The translations under genes and the position numbers were made by a program. 43,483 nt of DNA from Streptomyces virginiae (GTDB taxonomy: Bacteria > Actinomycetota > Actinomycetes > Streptomycetales > Streptomycetaceae): positions 1-43,483 of the forward strand of contig NZ_JOAK01000043.1 of NCBI RefSeq assembly GCF_000720455.1. Direction: 5' to 3'. Numbering within the stretch: the stretch's first letter is position 1; each line of letters begins with the position of its first letter. This document shows, piece after piece, positions 15,465 through 24,391 of the stretch. The notes beneath the pieces were generated by a model. The model was given only the letters and a program-made list of their open reading frames with translations. It had not been told where the DNA came from and did not search any database.

Positions 15465-16718
15465 TTACGGCCAGCCCTGCTTCACCTTGGCGGGCGCGGT
15501 GTTCCAGTTCTTGGGTATGAAGGTGATGACGTAGGTTCCGCGGTCGAAGTCGCTGTATCCGGAGGACCAGCTGCGGAACTTGCTCTCGTACACCTGCATG
15601 GGCCCCATGCCGCCTTCCGGCGAGTGGTAGTGGTTGGCGTGGGTCCATATGGTGTTGTCAGCGTTTGTTTCTTTTTGGTCCCCGAACCAGCCGTAGTCGA
15701 AGTTGACATAGCTTTCGCCGGGCCTGGCGGGGCTGCGTGAGGTGTTCCGGTCCTTCGACATGTCGACGAGGCCCGTGTTCCGGTTGGGGCGGAAGGCGTC
15801 CGGGTCGCCGTACTTCCGCTTGTCGGAGGAGCTCCGGGGGTCCTGCCCGCTCCAGAAGTGCTTCGAGTAGATGACCGCCTTCATCCTGGACGGGTCGTGG
15901 TTGCCCCCGTTCCTGTCCTTGAAGGACGGGGTGTTCCTCAGGGCCGAGTAGAAGTTGGAACGGCTGTCCTCGGCGGCGAGAGCGTCGTCGTTCCTCGCGA
16001 GCTCCGCCTTGAGGTTGCTCAGGTAGGTGGTCTCGTCGTGGGCGTTGTCCAGGGCCTTGTTCATGACGGATGCCACGTCCCGGGCCCGGTTGAAGCCCTT
16101 TGCCTCGTCAAAGCTCTGCTTGGCGATGCGCCCCTCGAATTCGGCCCGCGTCTCGCCCGGCCGGGGGCTGGTGTTCTCCAGAGCGTTCCGGTGCTTCTCC
16201 TCGTCGAAGGACGCGAAGGCCAGTTTGTTCGTCGGGTAGGGGCCTGAATTGACCCAGGTGACGCCGACGCATCCGTAGGACAGCTGCTCCCGCTGCTGTT
16301 CGGTCATCTGCTGCGCTCGTCCGTCGCGGTGGCTGTAGACCTGCTGCCACTTGCGTATGTAGTTGCTGATGCCGGTAGTGGCCCTGTCTCCATGGGCCCG
16401 GTACGCGTCGGGCAGGCGGTCCAGTGGCTCGGCGGGCGGCGTCACCCTGTCGTCGGCCGCGGCGGGGGCCCTGAGCGACTCGGTGGCGCTCGGCAGGTCC
16501 CCGCCGGGGGTCTTGCCCGGCCGGCCCAGGTCCAGGGCCTCTTCGTTCAGCGCGTTGATGAGCCTGATGTCATCCGCTGTCAGGCCGTTGCTGTCGGCAT
16601 AGGAACCCTTCCCGTCGCCGGTACCGCCGGCTGCCTGACTGACGGACGGCGTGAGACCGGCGGTGCACAGCACGATGCCGGCTGTGGTGAGGGCGAGGAA
16701 CCCTGAACGTTTGTACAT
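15465..16718 (-). CDS. Protein-glutamine gamma-glutamyltransferase (microbial transglutaminase) precursor
   Basis: 417 aa; ATG at 16718. It has a signal peptide (about 1-30), a pro-region (31-88) and a mature enzyme beginning near DDRVTPPAEPLDRLPDAYR. Catalytic residues are visible: Cys150 in LSYGCVGVTW, Asp341 in YVNFDYGWFG and His360 in TIWTHANHYH. These correspond to Cys64, Asp255 and His274 of the mature Streptomyces mobaraensis enzyme. It crosslinks Gln and Lys side chains of extracellular proteins (EC 2.3.2.13). The zymogen is normally activated by secreted metalloprotease and tripeptidase, and snapalysin is encoded 5 kb away. The pro-region is Gly/Asp-rich and holds the helix DDIRLINALNEEALDLG. 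It is monocistronic. Confidence 0.96.
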   Translation of the reverse strand: MYKRSGFLALTTAGIVLCTAGLTPSVSQAAGGTGDGKGSYADSNGLTADDIRLINALNEEALDLGRPGKTPGGDLPSATESLRAPAAADDRVTPPAEPLDRLPDAYRAHGDRATTGISNYIRKWQQVYSHRDGRAQQMTEQQREQLSYGCVGVTWVNSGPYPTNKLAFASFDEEKHRNALENTSPRPGETRAEFEGRIAKQSFDEAKGFNRARDVASVMNKALDNAHDETTYLSNLKAELARNDDALAAEDSRSNFYSALRNTPSFKDRNGGNHDPSRMKAVIYSKHFWSGQDPRSSSDKRKYGDPDAFRPNRNTGLVDMSKDRNTSRSPARPGESYVNFDYGWFGDQKETNADNTIWTHANHYHSPEGGMGPMQVYESKFRSWSSGYSDFDRGTYVITFIPKNWNTAPAKVKQGWP

Positions 16719-17367
16719 GAAAGCCTGGAATTCCCTTCATTGAAAAGCGGCATGAGAGAACGCGAAGCGTCCGCGCGGCGGCATGAAAGAGCTGCCGGAG
16801 CCGGCCTGCTCCCGGCTCCCGCTTTTGCCTCGATGCGCCCGGGAACGGCAAGAGACCGGCACCGGCCGGGATTTCACTTCTCTGCGCCGGTTCCCGAATG
16901 GATGGTCGGGTCGTGCGAGAAGTGATCATGTCCCGGTGCCGAATCCCCGACAACACTGCGGCTCCACATTCGGCCAGCAGGCCAATGGGGTGGTATTCGG
17001 TCATGCGGACCGGGCGCGCCCTGCGCCGGTAGGCGCGGCGGCGGCGTTCTCCCGGCCCCAGCCGCGCGATCCGTGGCGCGACCGGAGCCGGCCGCCTCGA
17101 AAGCCCCGCGCAATGGTGCGTGGCGGCGCTGTCAGCCGCGCCGCGGAATGTCCGGCGCCGGCGGCGGTACGGGCGCGGGAGCTCCGGCCGGCGCGTGCGG
17201 AGTCCCGGCCCGACACGGCTCTGCCTGCCGTGAGGACCGCAAGGTCTTCGCCACTCTCCCTTTCCAACCTCGGTCGGCTCACTGCCGGCCCAGCTCCGTC
17301 ATGAGCCGCCGTCCTGCGCAGAACGGCCGGTAAAGCCCCTCTTGCGTGCCGAGTTCTCGGCGAGGCG
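16719..17367. other. Long upstream region of the transglutaminase gene, no gene seen
   Basis: About 650 bp with only shadow ORFs on both strands. The half nearest the transglutaminase start is relatively A/T-rich (GAAGGGAATTCC at 16730-16741, TGATCATG near 16925), as expected for a promoter region. I could not pick a confident -10/-35. No repeats longer than 12 bp were noticed. Confidence 0.4.
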
Positions 17368-17961
17368 TCAGCCGATGCGGACGGTGATCTCGGGGAGGGG
17401 GATGTCGGAAAGGTTCAGCTGGAGCCCGGTCAGGGTCAGGTAGGTCTGCGCGTCGGTCAACGCGGAAGCGGCCGACGGTGCCTGGGAATTGCCGCGGGTG
17501 CTCACCAGCAGGTACCAGCCCCCGCGCTTGTAGCTGCGGGAGGCGTCGGGGCGGTCGCCCTTCGGGTTCGGGTTCAGCGTCCAGCCCTGACGCTCCAGGT
17601 CCGCGCAGAGCGCGTTCATCTCCGACTGCGCGGCACTCTTGTCGCGGACGGCCGTCCAGCCCGTCCTCTTCGAGTCGGCGCCGGCCGCGACGGTCGGGCG
17701 GCCCTGCGCCGGGTCGATGCCCGCCGCGGCGACCGCGGTCCGGATCACCTCGTCAACGGCGTCCCGGGTGAGGGGCGGTGACGTGGACTCCGGTGCGGGC
17801 GCCGCCGTGGACGGGGGCGGCGTCGGCGTGGGCGCGGGCGCGCCCAGGTGGATGCGCCCGTCGTCGTTGATCTGGACGTGGTCCGGCGCGACCACGGCGG
17901 CCAGGCTCACGATCAAGGTCGCGGCCAGCCCGATCCACACCCTCTTCAACAGCGCGTTCAA
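17368..17961 (-). CDS. Signal-anchored hypothetical protein
   Basis: 197 aa from the TTG at 17961, with GGGGGGAG 8-9 nt upstream. No in-frame ATG offers a better start. An N-terminal signal anchor (VWIGLAATLIVSLAAVVA, about residues 8-25) leads into a Pro/Thr/Ser-rich linker (about 40-65). A compact extracytoplasmic domain (70-197) follows with a single Cys in MNALCADLERQGWTLN and the strands GGWYLLVSTRGN and QTYLTLTGLQLNLSD. Unknown family. The linker and location suggest a wall-spanning exported protein. Confidence 0.7.
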   Translation of the reverse strand: MNALLKRVWIGLAATLIVSLAAVVAPDHVQINDDGRIHLGAPAPTPTPPPSTAAPAPESTSPPLTRDAVDEVIRTAVAAAGIDPAQGRPTVAAGADSKRTGWTAVRDKSAAQSEMNALCADLERQGWTLNPNPKGDRPDASRSYKRGGWYLLVSTRGNSQAPSAASALTDAQTYLTLTGLQLNLSDIPLPEITVRIG

Positions 17962-18081
17962 CGCGAAACTCCCCCCGAGTGATCAATCAGAGGGAGTTTC
18001 ACACATCCCGCCCGGCGCCCGGCAGCCCCGATCTGCCACCGGCCGGGCAGCCGCGCCCTTTACGTGCCCCGTGCCGTCGCG

Positions 18082-18105
18082 GTTACCTGGAGCGTTACCT
18101 GGAGC
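18082..18105. repeat. 12-bp exact tandem duplication upstream of 18133
   Basis: GTTACCTGGAGC at 18082-18093 is repeated at once at 18094-18105, ending 27 bp before the ATG at 18133. It could be an operator with two sites one helical turn apart or a slippage product. Confidence 0.7.
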
Positions 18106-18132
18106 GCACACGTACGAGCCACGGGGGCGGGC

Positions 18133-18798
18133 ATGGCCGGCCGGTACGGAGGATGGGCGCGCGGGCTCCGGCGGACCGCGGTGGCGCTGGCCGCGCCGCC
18201 GCTGGCCGCGGCCCTGGCGTTCGCGGTGGCGCGGGAGTCGGCGTACGGGTCGTTGGGCGACTGGGGGTTCTTCCTCGGTGGGCTGCTGCTCCCCCTGGTC
18301 CTGCTCGGCGTGCACGCCGCTCTCGCCGCGCGGCGAGGGGCCTCGCTCATCGCGCTGTCCGCCCTGCCCGCCGGTCTCGGCGCCGTCCTGGCACTCGCGT
18401 CCGTGGGGCACGGCGTGCTGGAGGACCGGGGCGTCGAGATCAGCTGCCTCGTGCTGAAGGTCACCGAGCACACCGAGACGGAATCCTCCATGGACGCCCA
18501 GGGCCACTGGACCTCCACGACCCGGACCTCCTACGACCACCGCCTGGGCTGCCCCGCGGGCGGCCCGGAACACCTGGACGCCTCCTGGCGGCTCGCGAAG
18601 GAGGGCGAGTCGCTGGCGGTGGTGCACGACCCGCAGGGCAAGGTCTCGCCGAGGGCTGCCGGGGACGTCCACGGCCGGGGCCTGCGCACCGCGGCCGAGG
18701 TGGCGGTCGGGGCGGCGGTGCTCCTGGGGCTGGCCGGCGCAATCAGGGAGGCGTACGGGCAGCGGCGCCGGGGGCCGCGGGGTCCGGCCGGGCGGTGA
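18133..18798 (+). CDS. Multi-pass membrane protein, unknown
   Basis: 221 aa from the ATG at 18133 (GGGGGCGGG upstream); an in-frame GTG at 18064 would add 23 poorly protein-like residues. It has three N-terminal membrane segments (about 15-31, 40-62, 70-92), an extracytoplasmic domain (VEISCLVLKVTEHTETESS through YDHRLGCPAGGP, with two Cys) and a final membrane segment (about 182-200) before a basic tail. The shape recalls DUF3592-like membrane proteins, but I cannot confirm the family. It is convergent with the lipoprotein gene ending at 18891. Confidence 0.7.
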   Translation: MAGRYGGWARGLRRTAVALAAPPLAAALAFAVARESAYGSLGDWGFFLGGLLLPLVLLGVHAALAARRGASLIALSALPAGLGAVLALASVGHGVLEDRGVEISCLVLKVTEHTETESSMDAQGHWTSTTRTSYDHRLGCPAGGPEHLDASWRLAKEGESLAVVHDPQGKVSPRAAGDVHGRGLRTAAEVAVGAAVLLGLAGAIREAYGQRRRGPRGPAGR

Positions 18799-18890
18799 GA
18801 CGCCCGGCCGGGGGCGGCACCCTCCAAGGGTGTCGAGACGTTCCCGCGGCGGTCCGAGCGCAAAGGCGTCGCCCCCGAGGACGCCGGTGC

Positions 18891-19538
18891 TCACCGGGAG
18901 GGGACGGCGTCCTTCGGGGAGGTGTGCCAGTTGGTGACGACCGGCTTGTCGACGGTGATGGTGGCGACGGGCAGGGAGACCGGTTCGGGGTCGTCGTGAC
19001 CGATGGCGACGATGATGCTGTCCAGTTCCTTGCCACCGTTCGCGCTGGTGGTCTTCGGGTTCACCCCGGCGTAGGCCGTGGTCTCCCCGGACAGCGTGAT
19101 CTGCTTGCCGGTGGACTGCTCGGCGGGGCCGGCTTCCGTGCCGTCGGATCCGAACGCCACGGTCGGATGCACGGCGGGCAGGGTGCAGCTGATGCCCGGC
19201 TTCGCCTTGGCGACGACCAGAATGTATCCGCCGGCCTGGGTCTCGGACTTGGTGCTCCAGGAGATGTCGTTGGCGCCGCAGACCTGCCCGACGGGCTTCT
19301 GCCCGCCGCCGGTGCCGCCGCCGTTCTTGTTGTCCTTGCCCGTGCCCCCGGAGGCCCCGGCAGTGGCTGCGGGTGAGCCGGACGGCGTGGCCGACCCGGC
19401 CGCCGCGGTGGCGGAGGGGGAAGTCTGGGGGGCGCCGGCATCCGCGCCCGCGTCCGTGTCCTGGCAGGCCGTGAGCAGCATTGCTCCGCCCACGAGGACC
19501 GTGGTGGCGAGAAAGGCCTTGCGACGGTTGCCAGACAT
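18891..19538 (-). CDS. DUF4232-like secreted lipoprotein
   Basis: 215 aa; the ATG at 19538 follows AAGGGG. It has a lipoprotein signal peptide with lipobox LLTAC (Cys25), then a long Ala/Ser/Thr/Gly-rich linker (about 26-85). The folded domain starts at CGANDISWSTKSET with a second Cys in GISCTLPAVHPTVAF. The GGYILVVAKAKPG strand, GVNPKTTSANGG loop and the ITVDKPVVTNWH ending are the pattern of Streptomyces DUF4232 lipoproteins. It is membrane-anchored outside the cell. Ligand or role unknown. Confidence 0.8.
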   Translation of the reverse strand: MSGNRRKAFLATTVLVGGAMLLTACQDTDAGADAGAPQTSPSATAAAGSATPSGSPAATAGASGGTGKDNKNGGGTGGGQKPVGQVCGANDISWSTKSETQAGGYILVVAKAKPGISCTLPAVHPTVAFGSDGTEAGPAEQSTGKQITLSGETTAYAGVNPKTTSANGGKELDSIIVAIGHDDPEPVSLPVATITVDKPVVTNWHTSPKDAVPSR

Positions 19539-19805
19539 GAAATGAATCCCCTTGTACGGTCGTTGGTCGTTGACCATTGGTCGCGTCCGGGGCGGTCCGG
19601 CCCGGCGCTGCATGATCACTATGCGGGGACTGCGGGCCCGTTCGAGGCGATGGGCTCGTTCTCGGACAACGCTGTCACAGAGCGGTGACATGACCGCGAT
19701 GAACGCTGCCGGGGCGGGAAACCGTCCGCCGCCTCGGCCCGGGTCGCAGCGTCGGCGCACGGCCGGGGGCCCCGGCGGAAAAATGGGTCGCGCGGACGGG
19801 GCGGG

Positions 19806-21158
19806 ATGAGAGAGCTTGCCCGGATGCAACAGGCGAGCGGTCGTACGGTCAGCGTCCACCTCACCCACGGGGGCGAATACTTCGGCCTGCTGGGCCCGTA
19901 CGGAGTGGACGGGGGCTGGTGGTCGTCCGCCGCGCCGGTCGTCGAGCGGGTGTCGCAGGAGCTGGGGGTGCCCGTGGTGGTGGTCCGGCTCGCCCACGCG
20001 CCGAGCGACGGCAGCAGCGGGCACGGCGGACACGGCGGACACGTGGTCTACCACGTCGAGGCGCTGGAGCGGCCGGCCGGCTCGACACCGCGTCAGGTGA
20101 CGCCGGGCGTCGCCGCGTTGCTCGGTCCGGCCGAGCGGCGAGCCGGCTGGGCCACGACCGCCGGGCTGCGGGAGGCACTGGCCTGGGCCGAGGAGACACT
20201 GGACGGAGCGGGCCGGCCTGCCGCCGGCCGGCCCGGACAGGTCCGCACGTGGAACCTGTCCGGTCTCTTCCGCTTCCGCACCGCCGACGGCGGCGAAGCC
20301 TGGCTGAAGACGGTCAACCCCGCCTTCAACGCCCCCGAGGGCCTGGTGATCGCGCTGCTCGGCTCCGTCGACCCCGCGCTGGTGCCGACCGTACTAGGCT
20401 CCGACCCGGAACACGGCCGGCTGCTGCTCGACCACGTGTCCGGTGAGGACTGCTGGCGCCCGTCCGCCGAGGACGTCGTCGCCGTGGTGCCCCGGCTGGT
20501 CGCCGCCCAGGCGGCCCTGGCCGCCGACGGCCGGGCCGCCGCGGCCGGGCTCCGGGACCGTACCCTGCCCACGCTGGTCGCCCACGTGAACGCGCTGCTG
20601 GAGCGGCTCGCGGCCGAGCAGGCGGCGTCGCCCGGGCCGGGGCCCGAGGGGCAGCCCGAGGACCGGCTGACGGCCGGGGAGCTGGCGGCCGCCCGGGCGC
20701 TCGCCGCGCGGCTGCCGGCGCTGGTCGAGGAGCTGACGGCCTGCGGGCTGCCGGACACCCTGGTCCACGGCGACTTCCACCCCGGCAACTGGCGAAGCGA
20801 CGGCACCCGGGCGGTGATCGTGGACTACGCCGACTCCGCGTTCGGTCATCCGGCCCTGGACGGGCTGCGCCCGCGTCAGTACGTGGACGGTCAACGGTGG
20901 GCGCAGGTCGCCGGGGTGTGGGCGCGGGCGTGGCGGGACCACGTGCCCGGCTCGGCGCCGGAGCGCGCGCTGGAACTGGTCGAGCCGCTGTTCCACCTCG
21001 CGTACGCGGTGCGGTACCAGGAGTTCCTGGACCACATCGAAACCAGCGAGCGGCCGTACCACGAGGGCGACCCGGTCAGTGAGATCCGCCGGGCGCTCGG
21101 CTGTGTGAGCCGGGGCGCGGCTGGTGACGTGCTCGACGCGCTGACGGATCGTTCGTGA
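19806..21158 (+). CDS. Aminoglycoside phosphotransferase (APH)-fold kinase-like protein
   Basis: 450 aa from the ATG at 19806 (an alternative ATG is 18 nt downstream). The C-terminal half carries the APH signature LVHGDFHPGNWR (catalytic Asp, His and Asn) and the metal-binding loop VIVDYADSAFGHPALD (DYAD in place of the more usual DFE/DWE). The N-lobe has AWLKTVNPAF, whose Lys would be the ATP-binding residue. About 130 residues precede the kinase core, with a GHGGHGGH run near residue 77. The substrate may be a small molecule or sugar; resistance cannot be claimed from sequence. No operon partner. Confidence 0.8.
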   Translation: MRELARMQQASGRTVSVHLTHGGEYFGLLGPYGVDGGWWSSAAPVVERVSQELGVPVVVVRLAHAPSDGSSGHGGHGGHVVYHVEALERPAGSTPRQVTPGVAALLGPAERRAGWATTAGLREALAWAEETLDGAGRPAAGRPGQVRTWNLSGLFRFRTADGGEAWLKTVNPAFNAPEGLVIALLGSVDPALVPTVLGSDPEHGRLLLDHVSGEDCWRPSAEDVVAVVPRLVAAQAALAADGRAAAAGLRDRTLPTLVAHVNALLERLAAEQAASPGPGPEGQPEDRLTAGELAAARALAARLPALVEELTACGLPDTLVHGDFHPGNWRSDGTRAVIVDYADSAFGHPALDGLRPRQYVDGQRWAQVAGVWARAWRDHVPGSAPERALELVEPLFHLAYAVRYQEFLDHIETSERPYHEGDPVSEIRRALGCVSRGAAGDVLDALTDRS

Positions 21159-21230
21159 ACGGCGCTCGGTCAGTGACCGGGGGACGGCGGGGGTGCGGCG
21201 GGTGTGTGGCGGGGGCCGGCGCGGCGACGG

Positions 21231-22730
21231 CTATGCCTCTTCCACCAGCAGCCGCGCGTTGATGGTGGGGTTGCCGGCCTGGGCGAGCGGGAAGGTCGTG
21301 CCGATCTCCTCGGCGTGCCCGGGCACATCGATGCGGACGGTCAGCGCCCGGTTGAGCAGCCGCTCCTGCGGCATCCTGAAGTCGATGTTGACGATGCCGT
21401 GTTGCACGCAGTTGGCGCAGCCCGGCGGATTGGTCGGCTGGAAGAAGAAGCGCTTCGCGACCGGCTCGCCGTCGGCGAGCAGGGTGACGACGAAGGACCC
21501 GGGGATGTTGAGCCGGTGGATCCCCTTCACCCGCACCGAGACCGGGCTGGTGCTCCGGAACGCGAAGGTGTGGGCGGCGTCGATGTTTCCGGAGAGGTTC
21601 TCCAACGGGCCCTCCACGGGGCTGAGGAGTTCCAGCCGGTCGTAGGTGACTTCGGTTTCGATCGTCTGGTCCGCGGTCGTGCTGTAGGGAGGCAGTGCGT
21701 TGAACGGCGCCGTCAGCCAGTCGGTGTCCTCCCCCAGTGTGGATCGGAAGCCGGTCAGCGTGGTCGCGGAGACCCTCGTCTGCCAGCTCAGCCAGAGGCG
21801 GTCGAGGTTGCAGTGGAAGAACCAGAACACCGGGTCGTAGGAGGCGACTTCGGGTGTGCCCATCGTCGGTCCGATCGATCCGTGGCCGCTGTCGTGGGCC
21901 TGGATCGAGAAGTCCTGGTAGCCGTTCACGTTGAACGCGCCCCACAGCGACTGGGTCAACGAGGTGGCGATGTCCTCCAGGACCTCGAAGTCGGTGACGT
22001 TCTGTGCGATCTCCGCGGCCGGGAAGCGCTGGGTGGTGTAGGGGAAGTATCCGGTCACGGGCGGTGTCGCTGTGGCGCCGGGGTCGGCCGGGAGGACGTA
22101 GGCGTCGAACGGTGGCTGCTGCAGCCGCTCCGGTAGCGGCGTGGAGATGTCCCAGTAGGGAATGGTCACCGCCTCGCAGCCCGGAACGGAGCGCAGGGCG
22201 TCTTCGAACACGCGCAGGTATGCGCGGTGCCAGGGGTTGTAGCGGTCTTGATGGTGCAGGCACCAGCTGTGCGGCAGGCCGTGGTGCCCGGCCAGGGCGA
22301 AGTAGCTGTCGGGGTCTTCCCGGTCCCGGTCCATGAGGCCTCTGAACGCCGTGGCCAGCAGGTCGAATTCGGCGTCGCTCAGCGTCGTCACGTCTTTGCG
22401 CAGGCGGGTGGGGGTCTGGCCGTTCGTCGGCGGTTCGGCGGGGGTGGCCGTACCGAGGGGGAATCCGTTGACGATCCAGTTCCTGAACGTCTGTGAGCGT
22501 GCGGCGCTCCACTTTCCCCCCGCGTCCGGGGGCATCAGCGAGTTGGGCGGGGCGGTTTGTGCGTGGACCGACAGCGCGTTGCTCTTCAGTCCGTCGTAGG
22601 TGCCGAGTTCGATCCCCTTGGCGGCCATGTGTGCCACGTCTTCGGGCCGGAAGAAGAATCGGATATCCGCCAGATAGGTCGGCGCCGCAATGACTTGTTC
22701 AGCGATCGGGTTGTTCTCCGGCGGGGTCAT
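21231..22730 (-). CDS. Tyrosinase-type dicopper oxidase with N-terminal extra domain
   Basis: 499 aa; the ATG at 22730 has GGAGGAATC directly upstream. The CuA region is AGHHGLPHSWCLHHQDRYNP followed by WHRAYL (His149/150, 159/160, 168; Cys157 may form a thioether with a nearby His as in plant and fungal enzymes). The CuB region is QAHDSGHGSIG (His279, 283) with DPVFWFFHCNLDRLW (His306). After the core comes a beta-rich C-terminal domain (about 370-499) with a CANC pair, as in polyphenol oxidases. Residues 20-90 (IRFFFRPEDVAHM, MPPDAGGKW, FRNWIVNGFP) form a separate small domain that lacks CxxCH. No signal peptide is seen, so it is probably cytoplasmic or exported with a partner. It would oxidise phenols or o-diphenols. 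Confidence 0.88.
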   Translation of the reverse strand: MTPPENNPIAEQVIAAPTYLADIRFFFRPEDVAHMAAKGIELGTYDGLKSNALSVHAQTAPPNSLMPPDAGGKWSAARSQTFRNWIVNGFPLGTATPAEPPTNGQTPTRLRKDVTTLSDAEFDLLATAFRGLMDRDREDPDSYFALAGHHGLPHSWCLHHQDRYNPWHRAYLRVFEDALRSVPGCEAVTIPYWDISTPLPERLQQPPFDAYVLPADPGATATPPVTGYFPYTTQRFPAAEIAQNVTDFEVLEDIATSLTQSLWGAFNVNGYQDFSIQAHDSGHGSIGPTMGTPEVASYDPVFWFFHCNLDRLWLSWQTRVSATTLTGFRSTLGEDTDWLTAPFNALPPYSTTADQTIETEVTYDRLELLSPVEGPLENLSGNIDAAHTFAFRSTSPVSVRVKGIHRLNIPGSFVVTLLADGEPVAKRFFFQPTNPPGCANCVQHGIVNIDFRMPQERLLNRALTVRIDVPGHAEEIGTTFPLAQAGNPTINARLLVEEA

Positions 22731-23008
22731 GATTCCTCCGTTGGGCTCCGAACGGGCATTACGGACGACTCGGTGCTGCAGTCGCCGAGAAGTATGCGAT
22801 ACGCCCGGACGTATATGGATGATCGACACAGGCGGCCGGCCCTTTTGGAATTTGGTCGCCCAAGTCAATTGTTGAATGTGCGATTTGTGCAATCGGTTTT
22901 GAATCGCCGGTAATTCATCTCGGAACTCAAGGGGAAGTATCGTTTCCCCGTATGTGCAACACCGCTTTCCCGTGGACGAATCCGCCTGCTGCGGGCCGGC
23001 CGGGGGTT

Positions 23009-24391
23009 TCAGAACGTGACGCGGAACAGGGCGCCGCCGCCGGGGGCGGGTTCTGCCGTCAGGTCTGCCGCGTGGGCCCGGGCGATCTGGCGGGCCATGG
23101 CCAGGCCCAGGCCCGAGCCCGGCAGGGCGCGGGCCGTGCCGGCGCGGTAGAAGCGGTCGAAGACGTGGGGCAGGTCCTGCGGGGAGATGCCGGGTCCGTG
23201 GTCGCGGACCGTCAGCTCCGGGCCGCGGCCCGGGGCGGCCGCCGTCAGGTCGACTTCGACGGGCAGGCCGGCGGGGCTGAACTTGGCCGCGTTGTCCAGG
23301 AGGTTGCCGAGCAGGCGGCTCAGGCGGGCGGGCACCCCGGGCACCACGACGGGCTCGGCCGGTACCCGTACGTGGAAGGGCACGGCCGGCCAGTGCGTGC
23401 GGGCGGCCTGGGCGCAGTGTTCCACCAGGGTGCCCAGGCGGACCTGTTCCACCAGGGGTTGTGGTTCTTCGTCGCGGGCCAGCTCGATGAGGTCGCCCAC
23501 CAGGCCCGTGACGTCGCGCAGTTGGCGTCCCAGGGCGGCGGAGGCGCGTTCGCGCTGGTCGGGGGTGAGGCGGTCGGCGCGGGCGAGGAGTTCGGCGTTG
23601 GTGCGCAGTGCCGTGAGCGGGGTGCGCAGTTCGTGGGAGGCGTCGGCGACGAGCCGGCGCTGTGCGGCGACGGACTGTTCGAGTTCGGCGAGCATGGTGT
23701 TGAAGCTGGTGGCCAGGCGGGTGATCTCGTCCTCGCGGCCCGGCGGGGGGAGTTCGATGCGGTGGCGGGCGTCGCGGGTGGCGGCGATCCGTTCGGCGGT
23801 GGCGGTGAGCCGGGCGACGGGGGCCAGGCCGGTGCGGGAGACCCAGTGTCCGAGGAGGGCGGCCAGCAGGACGCCGGCGGCCGCGGTCAGGACCAGCCAG
23901 CGGGCGGCTTCCTCGATGCCGTCCCGGACGGTGTCGGCGCGCAGGGCGACCTGGAGGGCGCGGCCCCCCGCGTAGTCGGTGGTGAGCATCCGGGCGGGGT
24001 GTCCGGCGACCGTGATGTTGGTGTAGTAGGGGGCGTGGCGGCCTGCGGCGACCTTGCGGGCGGCGGGGGCGACGGGCAGCTGTCCGGGCGGGCGGGGGTC
24101 GTCGGAGGGGTCGGCGGGGACGACTTCGGCGCAGGCGGGTGCGGCCAGGAAGCGGCACTCCCCCGCCAGGACGCCGGGTGCGGAGCCGGGGTTGCGCTGG
24201 GCGGCGAGGCGCGCGGACTGGGTGAGGCTGAGGTCGAGCTGTTCGTAGAGGGCGGAGCGGACCACCAGGTAGGCGGCCGCGCACACCCCGACCGCGACGA
24301 GGGCGACGGCGGCGGTGACGGACAGTGCGAGGCGGGTGCGCAGGGGGCCGCGGCGGCGCCAGACCCGGCCGAGGCGGCGGCCGCCGCTCAC
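23009..24391 (-). CDS. Two-component sensor histidine kinase
   Basis: 460 aa from the GTG at 24391, overlapping the regulator's stop as GTGA (translational coupling). It has a basic N-terminus, membrane segment 1 (about 20-43), an extracytoplasmic sensor loop with two Cys ([13 protein letters not shown]), membrane segment 2 ([20 protein letters not shown]), HAMP, the H-box [13 protein letters not shown], then N box [10 protein letters not shown]1 DHGPGI and G2 GSGLGLAM. The kinase is complete. The sensor loop of about 125 residues is unlike PAS or Cache domains that I can recognise. It partners the OmpR-type regulator just upstream. Confidence 0.95.
   Translation of the reverse strand: MSGGRRLGRVWRRRGPLRTRLALSVTAAVALVAVGVCAAAYLVVRSALYEQLDLSLTQSARLAAQRNPGSAPGVLAGECRFLAAPACAEVVPADPSDDPRPPGQLPVAPAARKVAAGRHAPYYTNITVAGHPARMLTTDYAGGRALQVALRADTVRDGIEEAARWLVLTAAAGVLLAALLGHWVSRTGLAPVARLTATAERIAATRDARHRIELPPPGREDEITRLATSFNTMLAELEQSVAAQRRLVADASHELRTPLTALRTNAELLARADRLTPDQRERASAALGRQLRDVTGLVGDLIELARDEEPQPLVEQVRLGTLVEHCAQAARTHWPAVPFHVRVPAEPVVVPGVPARLSRLLGNLLDNAAKFSPAGLPVEVDLTAAAPGRGPELTVRDHGPGISPQDLPHVFDRFYRAGTARALPGSGLGLAMARQIARAHAADLTAEPAPGGGALFRVTF

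Noticed and set aside
16783..17304. A 173-codon plus-strand ORF upstream of the transglutaminase gene
   Set aside because: Arg/Pro/Ala-rich with no domain, no ribosome site and poor codon pattern; treated as non-coding.
19806..21158. An aminoglycoside-resistance gene
   Set aside because: The APH fold is clear, but the fold also covers many non-resistance kinases. Nothing in the sequence or neighbourhood indicates an antibiotic substrate.
21231..24284. A single 1017-codon minus-strand open frame running through the tyrosinase gene into the histidine-kinase region
   Set aside because: Only the part after the ATG at 22730 (with GGAGGAATC) is protein-like. The upstream half is an Arg/Pro-rich antisense-frame shadow of the kinase gene.
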